A stretch of DNA of 64,000 nt. It comes from Virgibacillus ihumii (GTDB lineage: Bacteria; Bacillota; Bacilli; Bacillales; Amphibacillaceae). Position numbers and translations under genes: made by a program. Below, in pieces: positions 17,916 through 25,171 of this stretch. Position 1 is the stretch's first letter. Every line of letters starts with the position of its first letter. The stretch lies in NCBI RefSeq assembly GCF_902726655.1, contig NZ_CACVAN010000001.1:2728001-2792000 (forward strand). The letters run 5' to 3'. The notes under the pieces are model-generated. The model was not told the DNA's origin. It saw only the letters and a program-made list of their open reading frames with translations, and did no database searches.

Positions 17916-18176
17916 ATGAATCTAAAAAAAATCCAGTTAATTATTGGACTTCCATCTGGGATTCTGTTGCTTACATCTTTATTTCTAGATTACAGAATTG
18001 GATTATTTATATCATTGGGCGGTGGTCTTGTAGCACTAATTATTAGACAAATACGCTTACAAAAATATGTGTATATGCTAGGTCATCCCGATAGACACCT
18101 TAGTCGTGGGGATTCTGATGATCTGTTAGAGAAAGCAGAAACTTATGAAATAGATTATAGAGAAGATAATAAATAA
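17916..18176 (+). CDS. Small membrane protein with hydrophilic tail
   Basis: 86 residues: two hydrophobic segments in the first 50 residues (IIGLPSGILLLTSLFL and GLFISLGGGLVALII) and an acidic soluble tail (DSDDLLEKAETYEIDYREDN). ATG 17916 is preferred because GAGGTG lies six bases before it; the open frame runs 42 bases further left without a ribosome site. Unrecognised family. One gene per unit between two repeat copies. Confidence 0.65.
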   Translation: MNLKKIQLIIGLPSGILLLTSLFLDYRIGLFISLGGGLVALIIRQIRLQKYVYMLGHPDRHLSRGDSDDLLEKAETYEIDYREDNK

Positions 18177-18178
18177 AC

Positions 18179-18236
18179 AATTGGGCGCACATCCGAAATA
18201 ATTGCGCCCTTTCTTGGTATCGCGCCATTTAATGGG
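18179..18236 (+). repeat. Cassette repeat copy (full form)
   Basis: GGGCGC 18183, CGAAATAA, GCGCCC 18204, then GCGCCATTTAATGGGA. It starts three bases after the previous stop codon; one of the most complete copies. Confidence 0.85.
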
Positions 18237-18254
18237 AAAAGGAAGGTGATATCA

Positions 18255-18455
18255 TTGCTCAAAAATAAAATTCAACCAATATTGCTTTTTGCGTTATTTA
18301 TTACTTCAATGACATGGCTGACGAGCGCTTATAGTAGCTTTTCCAATCATGAAATAAAAAACGGCATTATATATACAATATTATTTGTTTTTCTTTTTGG
18401 ATTAGCAATTTGGGGCTTTATTAGTAACAAAAGACTTGACCACAAAAAAGAGTAA
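18255..18455 (+). CDS. Small two-span membrane protein
   Basis: 66 residues starting at TTG 18255 after GGAAGGTGA; the in-frame GTG at 18246 overlaps the ribosome site and is rejected. Two hydrophobic segments (ILLFALFITSMTWLTSAY, IIYTILFVFLFGLAIWGFI) and a basic tail. No family recognised. Confidence 0.6.
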   Translation: MLKNKIQPILLFALFITSMTWLTSAYSSFSNHEIKNGIIYTILFVFLFGLAIWGFISNKRLDHKKE

Positions 18456-18478
18456 AATGAGGGATATGCCTGTTAAAT

Positions 18479-18541
18479 GGTTGGGCGCAAATCCGGAACA
18501 AAGGTTTCCTCCTTTTTCATGTAGTCCAATTTATGAAAAAA
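18479..18541 (+). repeat. Cassette repeat copy
   Basis: GGGCGC 18483, CGGAACAA, then GTAGTCCAATTTATG in place of AGGGCCATTTAATG. The second arm GCGCCC is lost. Confidence 0.7.
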
Positions 18542-18612
18542 GAGCGAATCCTTTTATATATGGATTTCGTTTTATATATTGGGGATTTAAACCTAACTAG
18601 AAATGGGGGTTC

Positions 18613-18744
18613 ATGATGTAGATTACGATTATTGCAGCAGTTGCAGCTGTTGTTCTTTTTTCTTATAAAGGTAAATGGTTAGCTTGTTCAGTTATAGGAC
18701 TCGAAGATGGAATAAGAATGGCACAAAAGTTGGTGATTGAATGA
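18613..18744 (+). pseudogene. Small membrane protein gene with a stop at codon 3
   Basis: GGGGG precedes ATGATG, but codon 3 is TAG. The frame then stays open for 40 codons: one hydrophobic helix (ITIIAAVAAVVLFS) and a polar tail (GLEDGIRMAQKLVIE). The final TGA overlaps the ATG of the next gene (ATGA), an arrangement expected of a real coupled gene. The simplest reading is a one-base change, for example CAG to TAG. Readthrough or use of a rare start after the stop cannot be excluded. Confidence 0.5.
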
Positions 18745-19010
18745 GTGAAAAGGTTTGGAAAACATTAAGGATTACCGGTTTAGTTGTTGGATTTTCAATC
18801 TTTTTATTTTTAATTTCTTATTTTGAAACTCCTCAGGATGTTTCTAAGTCATATTTTGGTATATCCCTAATTGTAATCCTGTTTGTATGTGCAATCTTTT
18901 TAATTTTTGATAGGATAAAGGTTCAAGTCACTGAAGAAGTTAATGTTAAAACCTTTATATACACAGGGTTGGTTCTGATAATTATGTATTTAATGGCTAA
19001 AATCATATAA
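18741..19010 (+). CDS. Small three-span membrane protein
   Basis: 89 residues with hydrophobic segments near residues 10-27, 41-55 and 70-86 and little else. It starts inside the stop codon of the preceding broken gene (ATGA). Unrecognised. Confidence 0.65.
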   Translation: MSEKVWKTLRITGLVVGFSIFLFLISYFETPQDVSKSYFGISLIVILFVCAIFLIFDRIKVQVTEEVNVKTFIYTGLVLIIMYLMAKII

Positions 19011-19042
19011 AGTTGGATATTAGCACGGTATGACTATTCAAG

Positions 19043-19107
19043 AATTGGGCGCTTTTCCCTAATAAGGATTAGTGCCATACCGCATATAAGAGCCATATTG
19101 TATAATG
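19043..19107 (+). repeat. Cassette repeat copy (start of duplicated unit 1)
   Basis: GGGCGC 19047, TAATAA, GTGCC, AGAGCCATATTGTATAATG. The GGGCGC here is the exact left boundary of a 449-base duplication. Confidence 0.85.
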
Positions 19108-19158
19108 AATCCAATTCGTTTAACATTACAAAAGGTTTTGAATCGGGGGATATAACCA

Positions 19159-19479
19159 ATGAAAAGAATATTTCTTTTTGTAATGGTTTTGTTTGTAAGT
19201 GCTTTATTAGCGGGATGTGGAAATAGATCAGACTTTCAAGGTATCGTTCATGAGGTGAAAGAATCCAGTATTGCCGTTGTGACAGATGACGTTGAACCTG
19301 AGGCTTCATATCCAGTTTATGAAGTTTTTGTTGATGACAAAACTGAGATCAAGGGACCCGTTAATGAATTCTCAAAATTAAAGGCTGATCAAAAGGTGGA
19401 AATTTGGGTAAAAGGTGAATGGAATAATGACCCTGAAAACAAAATGGTCGCAAATAAAATCATAGTTAGTAAGAAGTGA
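19159..19479 (+). CDS. DUF3221-type lipoprotein, copy 1
   Basis: 106 residues. A lipoprotein signal peptide ends at the lipobox LLAGC (Cys about residue 21). The mature part (FQGIVHEVKESSIAVVTD, then YEVFVDDKTEI and KADQKVEIWVKGEW) has the small beta-barrel pattern of DUF3221/YobA-like proteins, extracytoplasmic and lipid-anchored. The start follows GGGGGATATAACC. Function is unknown. The gene and its flanking repeat are duplicated perfectly downstream, so the duplication is recent or kept identical by recombination. Confidence 0.8.
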   Translation: MKRIFLFVMVLFVSALLAGCGNRSDFQGIVHEVKESSIAVVTDDVEPEASYPVYEVFVDDKTEIKGPVNEFSKLKADQKVEIWVKGEWNNDPENKMVANKIIVSKK

Positions 19480-19491
19480 AGAGTATTCACC

Positions 19492-19556
19492 AATCGGGCG
19501 CTTTTCCCTAATAAGGATTAGTGCCATACCGCATATAAGAGCCATATTGTATAATG
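19492..19556 (+). repeat. Cassette repeat copy (start of duplicated unit 2)
   Basis: GGGCGC 19496; identical to the copy at 19047. It is the junction between the two 449-base units. Confidence 0.85.
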
Positions 19557-19607
19557 AATCCAATTCGTTTAACATTACAAAAGGTTTTGAATCGGGGGAT
19601 ATAACCA

Positions 19608-19928
19608 ATGAAAAGAATATTTCTTTTTGTAATGGTTTTGTTTGTAAGTGCTTTATTAGCGGGATGTGGAAATAGATCAGACTTTCAAGGTATCGTTCAT
19701 GAGGTGAAAGAATCCAGTATTGCCGTTGTGACAGATGACGTTGAACCTGAGGCTTCATATCCAGTTTATGAAGTTTTTGTTGATGACAAAACTGAGATCA
19801 AGGGACCCGTTAATGAATTCTCAAAATTAAAGGCTGATCAAAAGGTGGAAATTTGGGTAAAAGGTGAATGGAATAATGACCCTGAAAACAAAATGGTCGC
19901 AAATAAAATCATAGTTAGTAAGAAGTGA
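19608..19928 (+). CDS. DUF3221-type lipoprotein, copy 2
   Basis: Identical in sequence to the lipoprotein gene at 19159, including its ribosome site and the region upstream. Its product is the same 106-residue lipid-anchored protein. Two identical copies would double gene dosage; no divergence indicates a separate role. Confidence 0.8.
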   Translation: MKRIFLFVMVLFVSALLAGCGNRSDFQGIVHEVKESSIAVVTDDVEPEASYPVYEVFVDDKTEIKGPVNEFSKLKADQKVEIWVKGEWNNDPENKMVANKIIVSKK

Positions 19929-19940
19929 AGAGTATTCACC

Positions 19941-19965
19941 AATCGGGCGCAGTTGTGGAGGAAGG
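19941..19965 (+). repeat. Cassette repeat core at end of duplication
   Basis: AATCGGGCGC at 19941-19950 matches the other cores, but what follows (AGTTGTGGAGGAA) keeps only faint similarity. It is the right boundary of the duplication. Confidence 0.6.
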
Positions 19966-20099
19966 AAGCACTGTGTTTGAATTGGGCCAGATTGTTTAGC
20001 AACGCTCGTAAAGCAAATGGATTTTTTATGTTAGGATAAATGGTGATTGTGAAGAAATGTACTTAAAGTAACGGGCAGGTTAGTTCAGATTCTGTTTTA

Positions 20100-20131
20100 T
20101 TTAAATAAAAGACGGTGAAAAAAGCACCGTC
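20100..20131 (-). terminator. Terminator of the minus-strand gene at 20141
   Basis: GACGGTG/CACCGTC stem; on the minus strand it is followed by TTTTATTTAAA. Confidence 0.75.
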
Positions 20132-20140
20132 TATAATTCG

Positions 20141-20344
20141 CTATTTATTTTGTGTTAATTCTTTGTAATAAAGGTAATTGACTTTATGCTTGGTAGCCAT
20201 TAACTGCGAAGCCAAAACCGCCGTATAAACAGTGGTTAGTACAATTGCTCCAATACCAAGACCTGAAAGGTTTATCTTATTAGATGTACTCATTCCATTA
20301 TTACTTGTGCTCATAGCATTATTACTTGTGGGTGCTTCTGCCAT
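20141..20344 (-). CDS. Small single-span membrane protein with Asn/Ser/Thr-rich N-terminus
   Basis: 67 residues. The N-terminus repeats SNNAMSTSNNGMSTSN, followed by one hydrophobic helix (LGIGAIVLTTVYTAVLA) and a basic tail. Start follows AGGGGGTT on the minus strand. Opposite in direction to its neighbours and with its own terminator, so it is an independent unit. Unrecognised. Confidence 0.6.
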   Translation of the reverse strand: MAEAPTSNNAMSTSNNGMSTSNKINLSGLGIGAIVLTTVYTAVLASQLMATKHKVNYLYYKELTQNK

Positions 20345-20477
20345 TTTATTAACCCCCTAATTTGTTATAGGGGTATTATTTGTAAAGGCATTTAAACTTA
20401 TACTCTAAAAAATAACTGAGAGAAAGAAAAGAGGCAGGTCTTAAAACCTTTAAGTTTGTGAACAAATATACTTAAAC

Positions 20478-20512
20478 AAACGGGCGCTTTCGCGGAAGAA
20501 GATGCGCAGTTT
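20478..20512 (+). repeat. Cassette repeat copy
   Basis: AAACGGGCGC with core at 20482, CGGAAGAAG, ATGCGC. Short form, upstream of the pentapeptide gene. Confidence 0.7.
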
Positions 20513-20598
20513 CTGTGTTGTAAAATTGCAACTATTAATAGTTTTCTTTTTCATATATACTTTAAATACTATGTGAACTACACAGGAAGTGTTTAATA

Positions 20599-21411
20599 AT
20601 GTTTGATGACTTAAAATCAGATTGCAAGAATTGCTTTGGGTTATGCTGTGTAGCATTGCCTTATACAGAATCAGCTGATTTTCCGTTTAACAAAGACGGT
20701 GGAGAACCTTGCCGACATTTATGTTCAAATAATTTGTGTTCAATACATGACGAGTTAAGAGACAAAGGCTTTCGTGGTTGTGTAGCTTATGAGTGTTTTG
20801 GTGCTGGGCAGCATGTTTCACAAAATATTTATAAGGGTGAAGACTGGCGAAAAGACCCAGAACGTGCTGAAGAAATGTTTGCCGTATTTCCTCTTGTCCA
20901 ACAATTGCATGAAATGCTTTGGTATCTGAAACAGGCTTTGATTTTAAAGGAAACCCAATCATTTCACTCTAGTCTACAAAAGATGTACGAAGAAACGGTT
21001 GAGTTAACCATAAAAACATCTAAAGAGATATTAGAAATAGATATTGTTGCACATAGAAACAAAGTGAACGCTATATTGATAGAGACAAGCAAATTATATC
21101 GTGCGGACCTTATTAATAAGAGTAAAAAGAAAAGGGAAAAGAAATTCTTGGATTACTTAGGGGCAAATCTAAAAGGGTTGAATTTACAAGGCGAAAATTT
21201 TAGAGGAATACTAATGATTGCAGCTGATTTAAGCCATAGTGATTTGAGAAAGGCTGATTTTATTGGGGCTGACCTTAGGGACGCAGAACTAAGTGGTGCT
21301 AACTTGAAAGAAGCTCTCTTTCTGACGCAGTCACAAATTAATTCAGCAAAAGGAGATCATCACACGCAAATTCCCGACTATTTAGAGAAACCAAGCCATT
21401 GGTTGAATTAA
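20599..21411 (+). CDS. YkgJ-like Cys-rich domain fused to pentapeptide repeats
   Basis: 270 residues. The N-terminal 75 residues are Cys-rich (CKNCFGLCC, CRHLC, LCSIH, GCVAYECFG), the pattern of YkgJ-type zinc/iron-chelating domains. A helical middle follows (about 95-190), then pentapeptide repeats from about residue 195 (A-N-L-K-G, L-N-L-Q-G, A-D-L-S-H, A-D-L-R-D, A-N-L-K-E), which fold as a right-handed beta helix. No signal peptide, so cytoplasmic. Some pentapeptide proteins mimic DNA and protect gyrase; whether this does is unknown. Confidence 0.78.
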   Translation: MFDDLKSDCKNCFGLCCVALPYTESADFPFNKDGGEPCRHLCSNNLCSIHDELRDKGFRGCVAYECFGAGQHVSQNIYKGEDWRKDPERAEEMFAVFPLVQQLHEMLWYLKQALILKETQSFHSSLQKMYEETVELTIKTSKEILEIDIVAHRNKVNAILIETSKLYRADLINKSKKKREKKFLDYLGANLKGLNLQGENFRGILMIAADLSHSDLRKADFIGADLRDAELSGANLKEALFLTQSQINSAKGDHHTQIPDYLEKPSHWLN

Positions 21412-21590
21412 AGGATTACAATTTACTTTTGGATAAGGTCTTTGAAATGATCTTCCTTAATCGGGCGAGCTTGTTTAACAGGTCGTCCTTTTTGAATCGG
21501 ATCTTATTATGTAGGAGTTGTCATTCTCGAACGAATGATATCTTTGAAAGACGTGGGAATTTCATTATTTATTTGAAAAAAATTTAAGGA

Positions 21591-21618
21591 AAGTGGAGGG
21601 GCTAAACCTCCACTTTGT
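21591..21618 (+). terminator. Hairpin terminator
   Basis: AAGTGGAGG / CCTCCACTT perfect nine-base stem, followed by a weak T-tract (TGTTG). Probably ends the pentapeptide gene transcript. Confidence 0.55.
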
Positions 21619-21734
21619 TGACTAAATAATATCCCTGACATAACAGCCCTAATAAGTTTTTGTTCGATATATCTTACGTGAGTAATTTAGTTTTTGCATT
21701 ATTCATTTACCCAGTTACATCATTATGGTTCAAG

Positions 21735-21757
21735 AAAAGGGCGCCTTTCCGGAATAA
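21735..21757 (+). repeat. Cassette repeat copy
   Basis: GGGCGC 21739, five bases, CGGAATAA; second arm not evident. Confidence 0.7.
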
Positions 21758-21838
21758 TGAGTAACAATATAGCATCTATAAAAGATTTTTAAATTACATA
21801 AGCTATCGCTAAGAAATATTTCAAATGGAGGTATTACA

Positions 21839-22332
21839 TTGAAAAAAGGAATAGCGATAGCGGTATTGATTTTAATAAGTACGTTTGTATTTAGTTTTAT
21901 GGATTGGAATGGATCAGCATCTACTCAAGCAGTTAATAATGATACATTTGAAGATAAGATTAAAAACTTTGGAAAGAAATTGACCAATAAACTTCCTAAA
22001 TCATACAGCATGGAAGATGCTATTGAAAATGGCGATATCGTGGTACAAAATGGTATTAGCTCAAAAGAAAGGGAAAAAATTGATCAATTCATAGAAAATG
22101 TGAAAAATGACAAACCAGATTTTATTCGTTTCCCCTAATTTATACCAAATGGTACTGCGATTAAGGAGTATCAATTTAATGGGGAGCTTATTTACTATAG
22201 TTTTGACACCTCACGGCTACAGGGTCAAAAGCCAAAGTCTACAGAGATGACTATTGTAAAAAACTTGTTATCAATAGCGAAATGTCATACTTAGCAAAAT
22301 GCTACAAACATGACAAAAAAATTGAGTTTTAA
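21839..22332 (+). pseudogene. DUF4362-type secreted protein, broken
   Basis: A TTG start after GGAGG opens a 99-residue frame with a signal peptide (GIAIAVLILISTFVFSF) and DAIENGDIVVQNG, then VKNDKPDFIRF, which matches the DUF4362 start. The frame is cut by TAA at 22136-22138 but continues afterwards as FIPNGTAIKEYQFNGELIYY. A frame change near 22245 restores DYCKKLVINSEMSYLAKC and a final TAA at 22332, matching the family's two C-terminal Cys. One stop plus one frameshift therefore separate it from an intact gene. A short secreted product could still be made. Confidence 0.7.
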
Positions 22333-22376
22333 TACGTTAGGTTTTTTCAGAAATATGACTTAAACTGGTATTCAAT

Positions 22377-22437
22377 AAACGGGCGCAGTTGGGGAATAAA
22401 GACCAGCGCCCAAATGCCATTGTAGGGCACGTTTATG
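22377..22437 (+). repeat. Cassette repeat copy (full form)
   Basis: AAAC then GGGCGC 22381, GGGAATAA, GCGCCC 22406, then TAGGGCACG. Perfect six-base arms. Confidence 0.85.
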
Positions 22438-22588
22438 TAACACGATAAGGTAGAAGGGAACAAGTGCCTGTCAGTTAGAGCATCGTTATTTGGTTCGTGC
22501 ATAATACGGTTCATGAGCATACTGCTTAATAAAGTTATGAGCAGTATGCTAGAATATATTCGAGAATGATAAAGGGAGGAAGTACTAT

Positions 22589-23101
22589 ATGAGTCGACAC
22601 ATTGCAGTCCTTGTAACAGACATGGTAGAAGAAATTGAATTAACTGATCCTGTGAAAGCTTACAAAGAGGCTGGGCATACGGTAGATATTATCAGTAATG
22701 AAGCAAAAAAAACCATCAATGGCAAAAATGGAGACGAAATACAAGCGGATAGAGGCATAGATGAAGTAAATGCAAACGATTATGATGCATTACTCGTACC
22801 TGGCGGGTTTTCTCCTGACTTACTACGTATTAATCCGAAGAATAGTGAGTTTGCGAAAACATTTTTCCAAGACAATAAACCCATATTTTCAATTTGCCAT
22901 GGTCCACAGTTTCTCGTTAATACAGACCAACTAAAAGGTAGAGAGCTAACAAGTTTTGTTTCCGTAAGAAAAGACTTGGAAAATGCAGGAGCAACTGTAA
23001 AAGATGAAGAAGTAATCGTAGATGGAAACCTTGTAACAAGCAGAACACCTGATGATCTTCCTGCATTCAATCGCGAATCTCTAAAGCTTTTAGAAAAATA
23101 A
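22589..23101 (+). CDS. PfpI/DJ-1 family protein (YraA-like)
   Basis: 170 residues, full length for the PfpI type of the DJ-1/ThiJ superfamily. The nucleophilic Cys lies in the elbow SICHGPQFL; the Glu of the early segment DMVEEIELTDP is the usual partner. Members have been described as proteases, deglycases or chaperones acting in oxidative or carbonyl stress. Start follows GGGAGGAAG. A second gene of the same family is at 45261 in the chromosomal part; the two differ clearly, so this one was probably acquired with the array. Confidence 0.88.
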   Translation: MSRHIAVLVTDMVEEIELTDPVKAYKEAGHTVDIISNEAKKTINGKNGDEIQADRGIDEVNANDYDALLVPGGFSPDLLRINPKNSEFAKTFFQDNKPIFSICHGPQFLVNTDQLKGRELTSFVSVRKDLENAGATVKDEEVIVDGNLVTSRTPDDLPAFNRESLKLLEK

Positions 23102-23114
23102 TTTGTCAATCGTA

Positions 23115-23152
23115 TAGGGGGGCTGTTAATCATGCAGCCTCTCTTTATTTTT
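23115..23152 (+). terminator. Terminator after the PfpI gene
   Basis: GGGGGGCTG pairs with CAGCCTCTC (wobbles), then TTTATTTTTT. Confidence 0.65.
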
Positions 23153-23201
23153 TATTTGATAATAGACAAAGCGCTCATGCCCATCTGCCATGATCTTCGT
23201 C

Positions 23202-23258
23202 AAACGGGCGCAATCCTTGAATAAGGTAGCGCCCTTGGACCTTTTAGAAGTCAAGGGG
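23202..23258 (+). repeat. Cassette repeat copy (full form)
   Basis: AAAC, GGGCGC 23206, TTGAATAA, GCGCCC 23229, then TAGAAGTCAAGGGG. Confidence 0.85.
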
Positions 23259-23266
23259 ATTTAACG

Positions 23267-23629
23267 ATGAATATTTACTATGATAGTTATTTCAAGACAC
23301 TTAAAAAGAACTTTATGTTAGTAATCATGGCAATTGTTTTGTTAATTCCAACTTTTTTCATATGGGCTGGCGTTCCTTTTTTTATCATTGGTGGGGTAAT
23401 GGAGAGTTTAACCACTAACCCATTACTTGTTCATTTATGTATTTCACTATCGGGAGGATTTCTATTTTCTTTACCCTTTATGCCAATCAATTTAAAGGCT
23501 GCAAAAAATATAGACAACAATACAGCAGGGTATGATGTAGCAAAGTACTTTATTTACGTACAAACAATATTCATATTAGTATGTTCAGTGATTTTTGGAG
23601 TGATTTCAAATATCATTATCCAGCTATAG
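23267..23629 (+). CDS. Three-span membrane protein of unknown function
   Basis: 120 residues with hydrophobic segments near residues 18-42, 51-70 and 93-117. Start follows AAGGGGATTTAACG. The stop codon TAG overlaps the first base of the next repeat (GGACGC at 23629). Unrecognised. Confidence 0.65.
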   Translation: MNIYYDSYFKTLKKNFMLVIMAIVLLIPTFFIWAGVPFFIIGGVMESLTTNPLLVHLCISLSGGFLFSLPFMPINLKAAKNIDNNTAGYDVAKYFIYVQTIFILVCSVIFGVISNIIIQL

Positions 23630-23680
23630 GACGCTTTCCTAAAACAAAGGTTCAACGCATATTTTCATTTTATGATTATC
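23627..23680 (+). repeat. Cassette repeat copy (variant GGACGC)
   Basis: GGACGC 23629, CTAAAACAA, then CAACGC and TTCATTTTATG. It overlaps the preceding stop codon. Confidence 0.6.
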
Positions 23681-23701
23681 GGGGAGATTGAGGTGATTTA
23701 A

Positions 23702-24262
23702 TTGAAGAAGGCAATGTCGCTACTCGCTTTCATTTTTATTGTTATCTTTATAATAGGCTCTTTTCCCTCGATTACAAGTGCTTGTTCATGTGCAGAATTA
23801 CCAAGTGTAGAAGAAGAATTTGAACGTTCAAAAGCCGTATTTAGCGGGAAAGTTGTTGATATAAAAGAGAAATGGAGTTTAAGAGGATATACACCTAAAT
23901 CCGTTCTATTTGAGGTCACGAACACCTGGAAGGGTGTTGAACAATCACAAATTATCATTACCACTGGTCAAGGTGGTGGAGACTGTGGGTATAAATTTAC
24001 ACAGGGAAAAGAATATTTGGTTTATGCTAACGAATCAACTATGTATGGGGCAAAAACACTTGTGTCAACCATGTGTGATCGTACCGATGTGTTGAGTTCT
24101 TCACAGGATTTGGAAGTGCTTGGAGAAGGGAAGCCCCCAACAGAAGAGGTTGATTTAAGTGCTGAACATAATGGAAACCAGATATATATTCGGGCTACAG
24201 TGGTTGTAGCCATTGGCATTATTATGTTATTCATTTTGGTTAGACGTAAAAAATTGAATTAA
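23702..24262 (+). CDS. TIMP/netrin-like secreted protein with C-terminal anchor
   Basis: 186 residues from a TTG start seven bases after GAGGTG. A signal peptide ends before ACSCAE; a mature N-terminus starting Cys-X-Cys is the hallmark of the tissue-inhibitor-of-metalloproteinase (NTR) fold. The domain continues with FSGKVVDIKEKW, VTNTWKGV, GGGDCGYKF and YLVYANE, then a later Cys (STMCDRT). A C-terminal helix (ATVVVAIGIIMLFILV) and RRKK form a membrane anchor. In bacteria the fold is found in surface proteins of largely unknown function; inhibition of metalloproteases is not implied. Confidence 0.8.
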   Translation: MKKAMSLLAFIFIVIFIIGSFPSITSACSCAELPSVEEEFERSKAVFSGKVVDIKEKWSLRGYTPKSVLFEVTNTWKGVEQSQIIITTGQGGGDCGYKFTQGKEYLVYANESTMYGAKTLVSTMCDRTDVLSSSQDLEVLGEGKPPTEEVDLSAEHNGNQIYIRATVVVAIGIIMLFILVRRKKLN

Positions 24263-24265
24263 TTG

Positions 24266-24340
24266 TGGGGGCAATCTTCAGCAAAAGCTAATCTTTAATA
24301 AGAGTTAGCGCCGCTATTGCGTCATAGGGCTATACACGGA
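24266..24340 (+). repeat. Cassette repeat copy (rearranged)
   Basis: GGGGGC, GCTAATC, TTAATAA, GTTAGCGCC, then ATAGGGCTATACACGGAATAA. Arms are diverged. Confidence 0.55.
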
Positions 24341-24433
24341 ATAAAATCTTGTGTAAATAACAGAAATTTGAAATAATAATTAATGAGCAAAGGGGCAAGC
24401 AACAAGAAAATAATTTTAAGTAGGGGGAAAGAA

Positions 24434-24760
24434 ATGTATTGGGAGACTTTACCTAATTGGTTTTGGATACTCAATTACTTATTTTTATTAATAACATTAG
24501 TGGCGGCAATATATAGTGTTGTGAAAAAAATAATAGACGGTTTGTCCATTGTAGCGATTGTATTTACTGTAACAGTTCCAGTAATTGGTCTGCTAAATAG
24601 TCTTGGAAGAACGGAAGGAATGGACGAATTGGAATATCTAGTTAACCAGTTACAACAAGGTTCTGTATGGTCAATTGTAGTAATCATAGGCTATTTATAT
24701 TTGTTAATATGGTGGTTTTTATTTCTATTTAAAAGTAAACCAAAAAAGGGCTCTTATTAA
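24434..24760 (+). CDS. Three-span membrane protein of unknown function
   Basis: 108 residues. ATG 24434 follows AGGGGGAAAGAA; the frame is open 51 bases further left without a good ribosome site. Hydrophobic segments near residues 8-30, 38-58 and 82-103. Unrecognised. Confidence 0.62.
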   Translation: MYWETLPNWFWILNYLFLLITLVAAIYSVVKKIIDGLSIVAIVFTVTVPVIGLLNSLGRTEGMDELEYLVNQLQQGSVWSIVVIIGYLYLLIWWFLFLFKSKPKKGSY

Positions 24761-24763
24761 TGT

Positions 24764-24797
24764 AAGGGGCCCGAATTTTTAATAAGAATTACCGCTA
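24764..24797 (+). repeat. Cassette repeat copy (degenerate)
   Basis: GGGGCCCG, TTTTTAATAA, then ACCGC. It keeps the order of elements but lacks the core. Confidence 0.45.
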
Positions 24798-24811
24798 AGG
24801 GGGACAATTGA

Positions 24812-25012
24812 TTGGGGATTCTAATTATTATACTTCCGTATATCTCAATTATGGTTGGTCTTGCTTTTATCACATTAGGGCTTTGGGAATTGAGAGAAGG
24901 GGTAAATAGGAAGAAATATATAAAGTATATGTTTACAGGATTGTGTTTGATAGTTATTTTAGCTCCATTTATTAAGTTTTTTGGTAGTGCTTACGGTATC
25001 TCATTTGGTTAA
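24812..25012 (+). CDS. Small two-span membrane protein
   Basis: 66 residues from TTG 24812, eight bases after AAGGGGG. Two hydrophobic segments (LIIILPYISIMVGLAFITLG and FTGLCLIVILAPFI) separated by a basic loop. Unrecognised. Confidence 0.58.
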   Translation: MGILIIILPYISIMVGLAFITLGLWELREGVNRKKYIKYMFTGLCLIVILAPFIKFFGSAYGISFG

Positions 25013-25072
25013 ATCCTTGGTATTAATTATACATAAATAAACAATACCCAATATCAGAAAAGTAAACTTCAA

Positions 25073-25137
25073 TAACGGGCGCATATCTGGAATAAGATTT
25101 GGCGTCTAGGATGTAAAGAGTCATTTGCTGATAAGGA
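25073..25137 (+). repeat. Cassette repeat copy (long form)
   Basis: AACGGGCGC with core at 25077, TGGAATAA, GGCGTC, then AAGAGTCATTTGCTG. Confidence 0.8.
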
Positions 25138-25171
25138 AATTCATAAAAGTAGGGAGTATACGAGAGCTAAT

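Larger units (their letters stand above)
19047..19944 (+). repeat. Exact 449-base tandem duplication of one gene unit
   Basis: 19047-19495 and 19496-19944 are identical by eye across all 449 bases. Each begins with GGGCGC and ends just before the next GGGCGC (19496, 19945). Left of 19047 the base is T instead of C and homology stops within a few bases; right of 19950 it stops immediately. Each copy contains one repeat element and one lipoprotein gene. Confidence 0.95.
21412..21838 (+). other. Intergenic stretch with degenerate repeat and terminator
   Basis: I see no supportable gene here. It holds a degenerate repeat near 21458-21490 (AATCGGGCGAGC...TAACAGGTCGTCC), a terminator hairpin at 21591 and a clear cassette repeat at 21735. 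Confidence 0.6.

Noticed and set aside
21399..21587. 62-codon frame after the pentapeptide gene
   Set aside because: No ribosome site; lies over a degenerate repeat and reads as unrelated composition.
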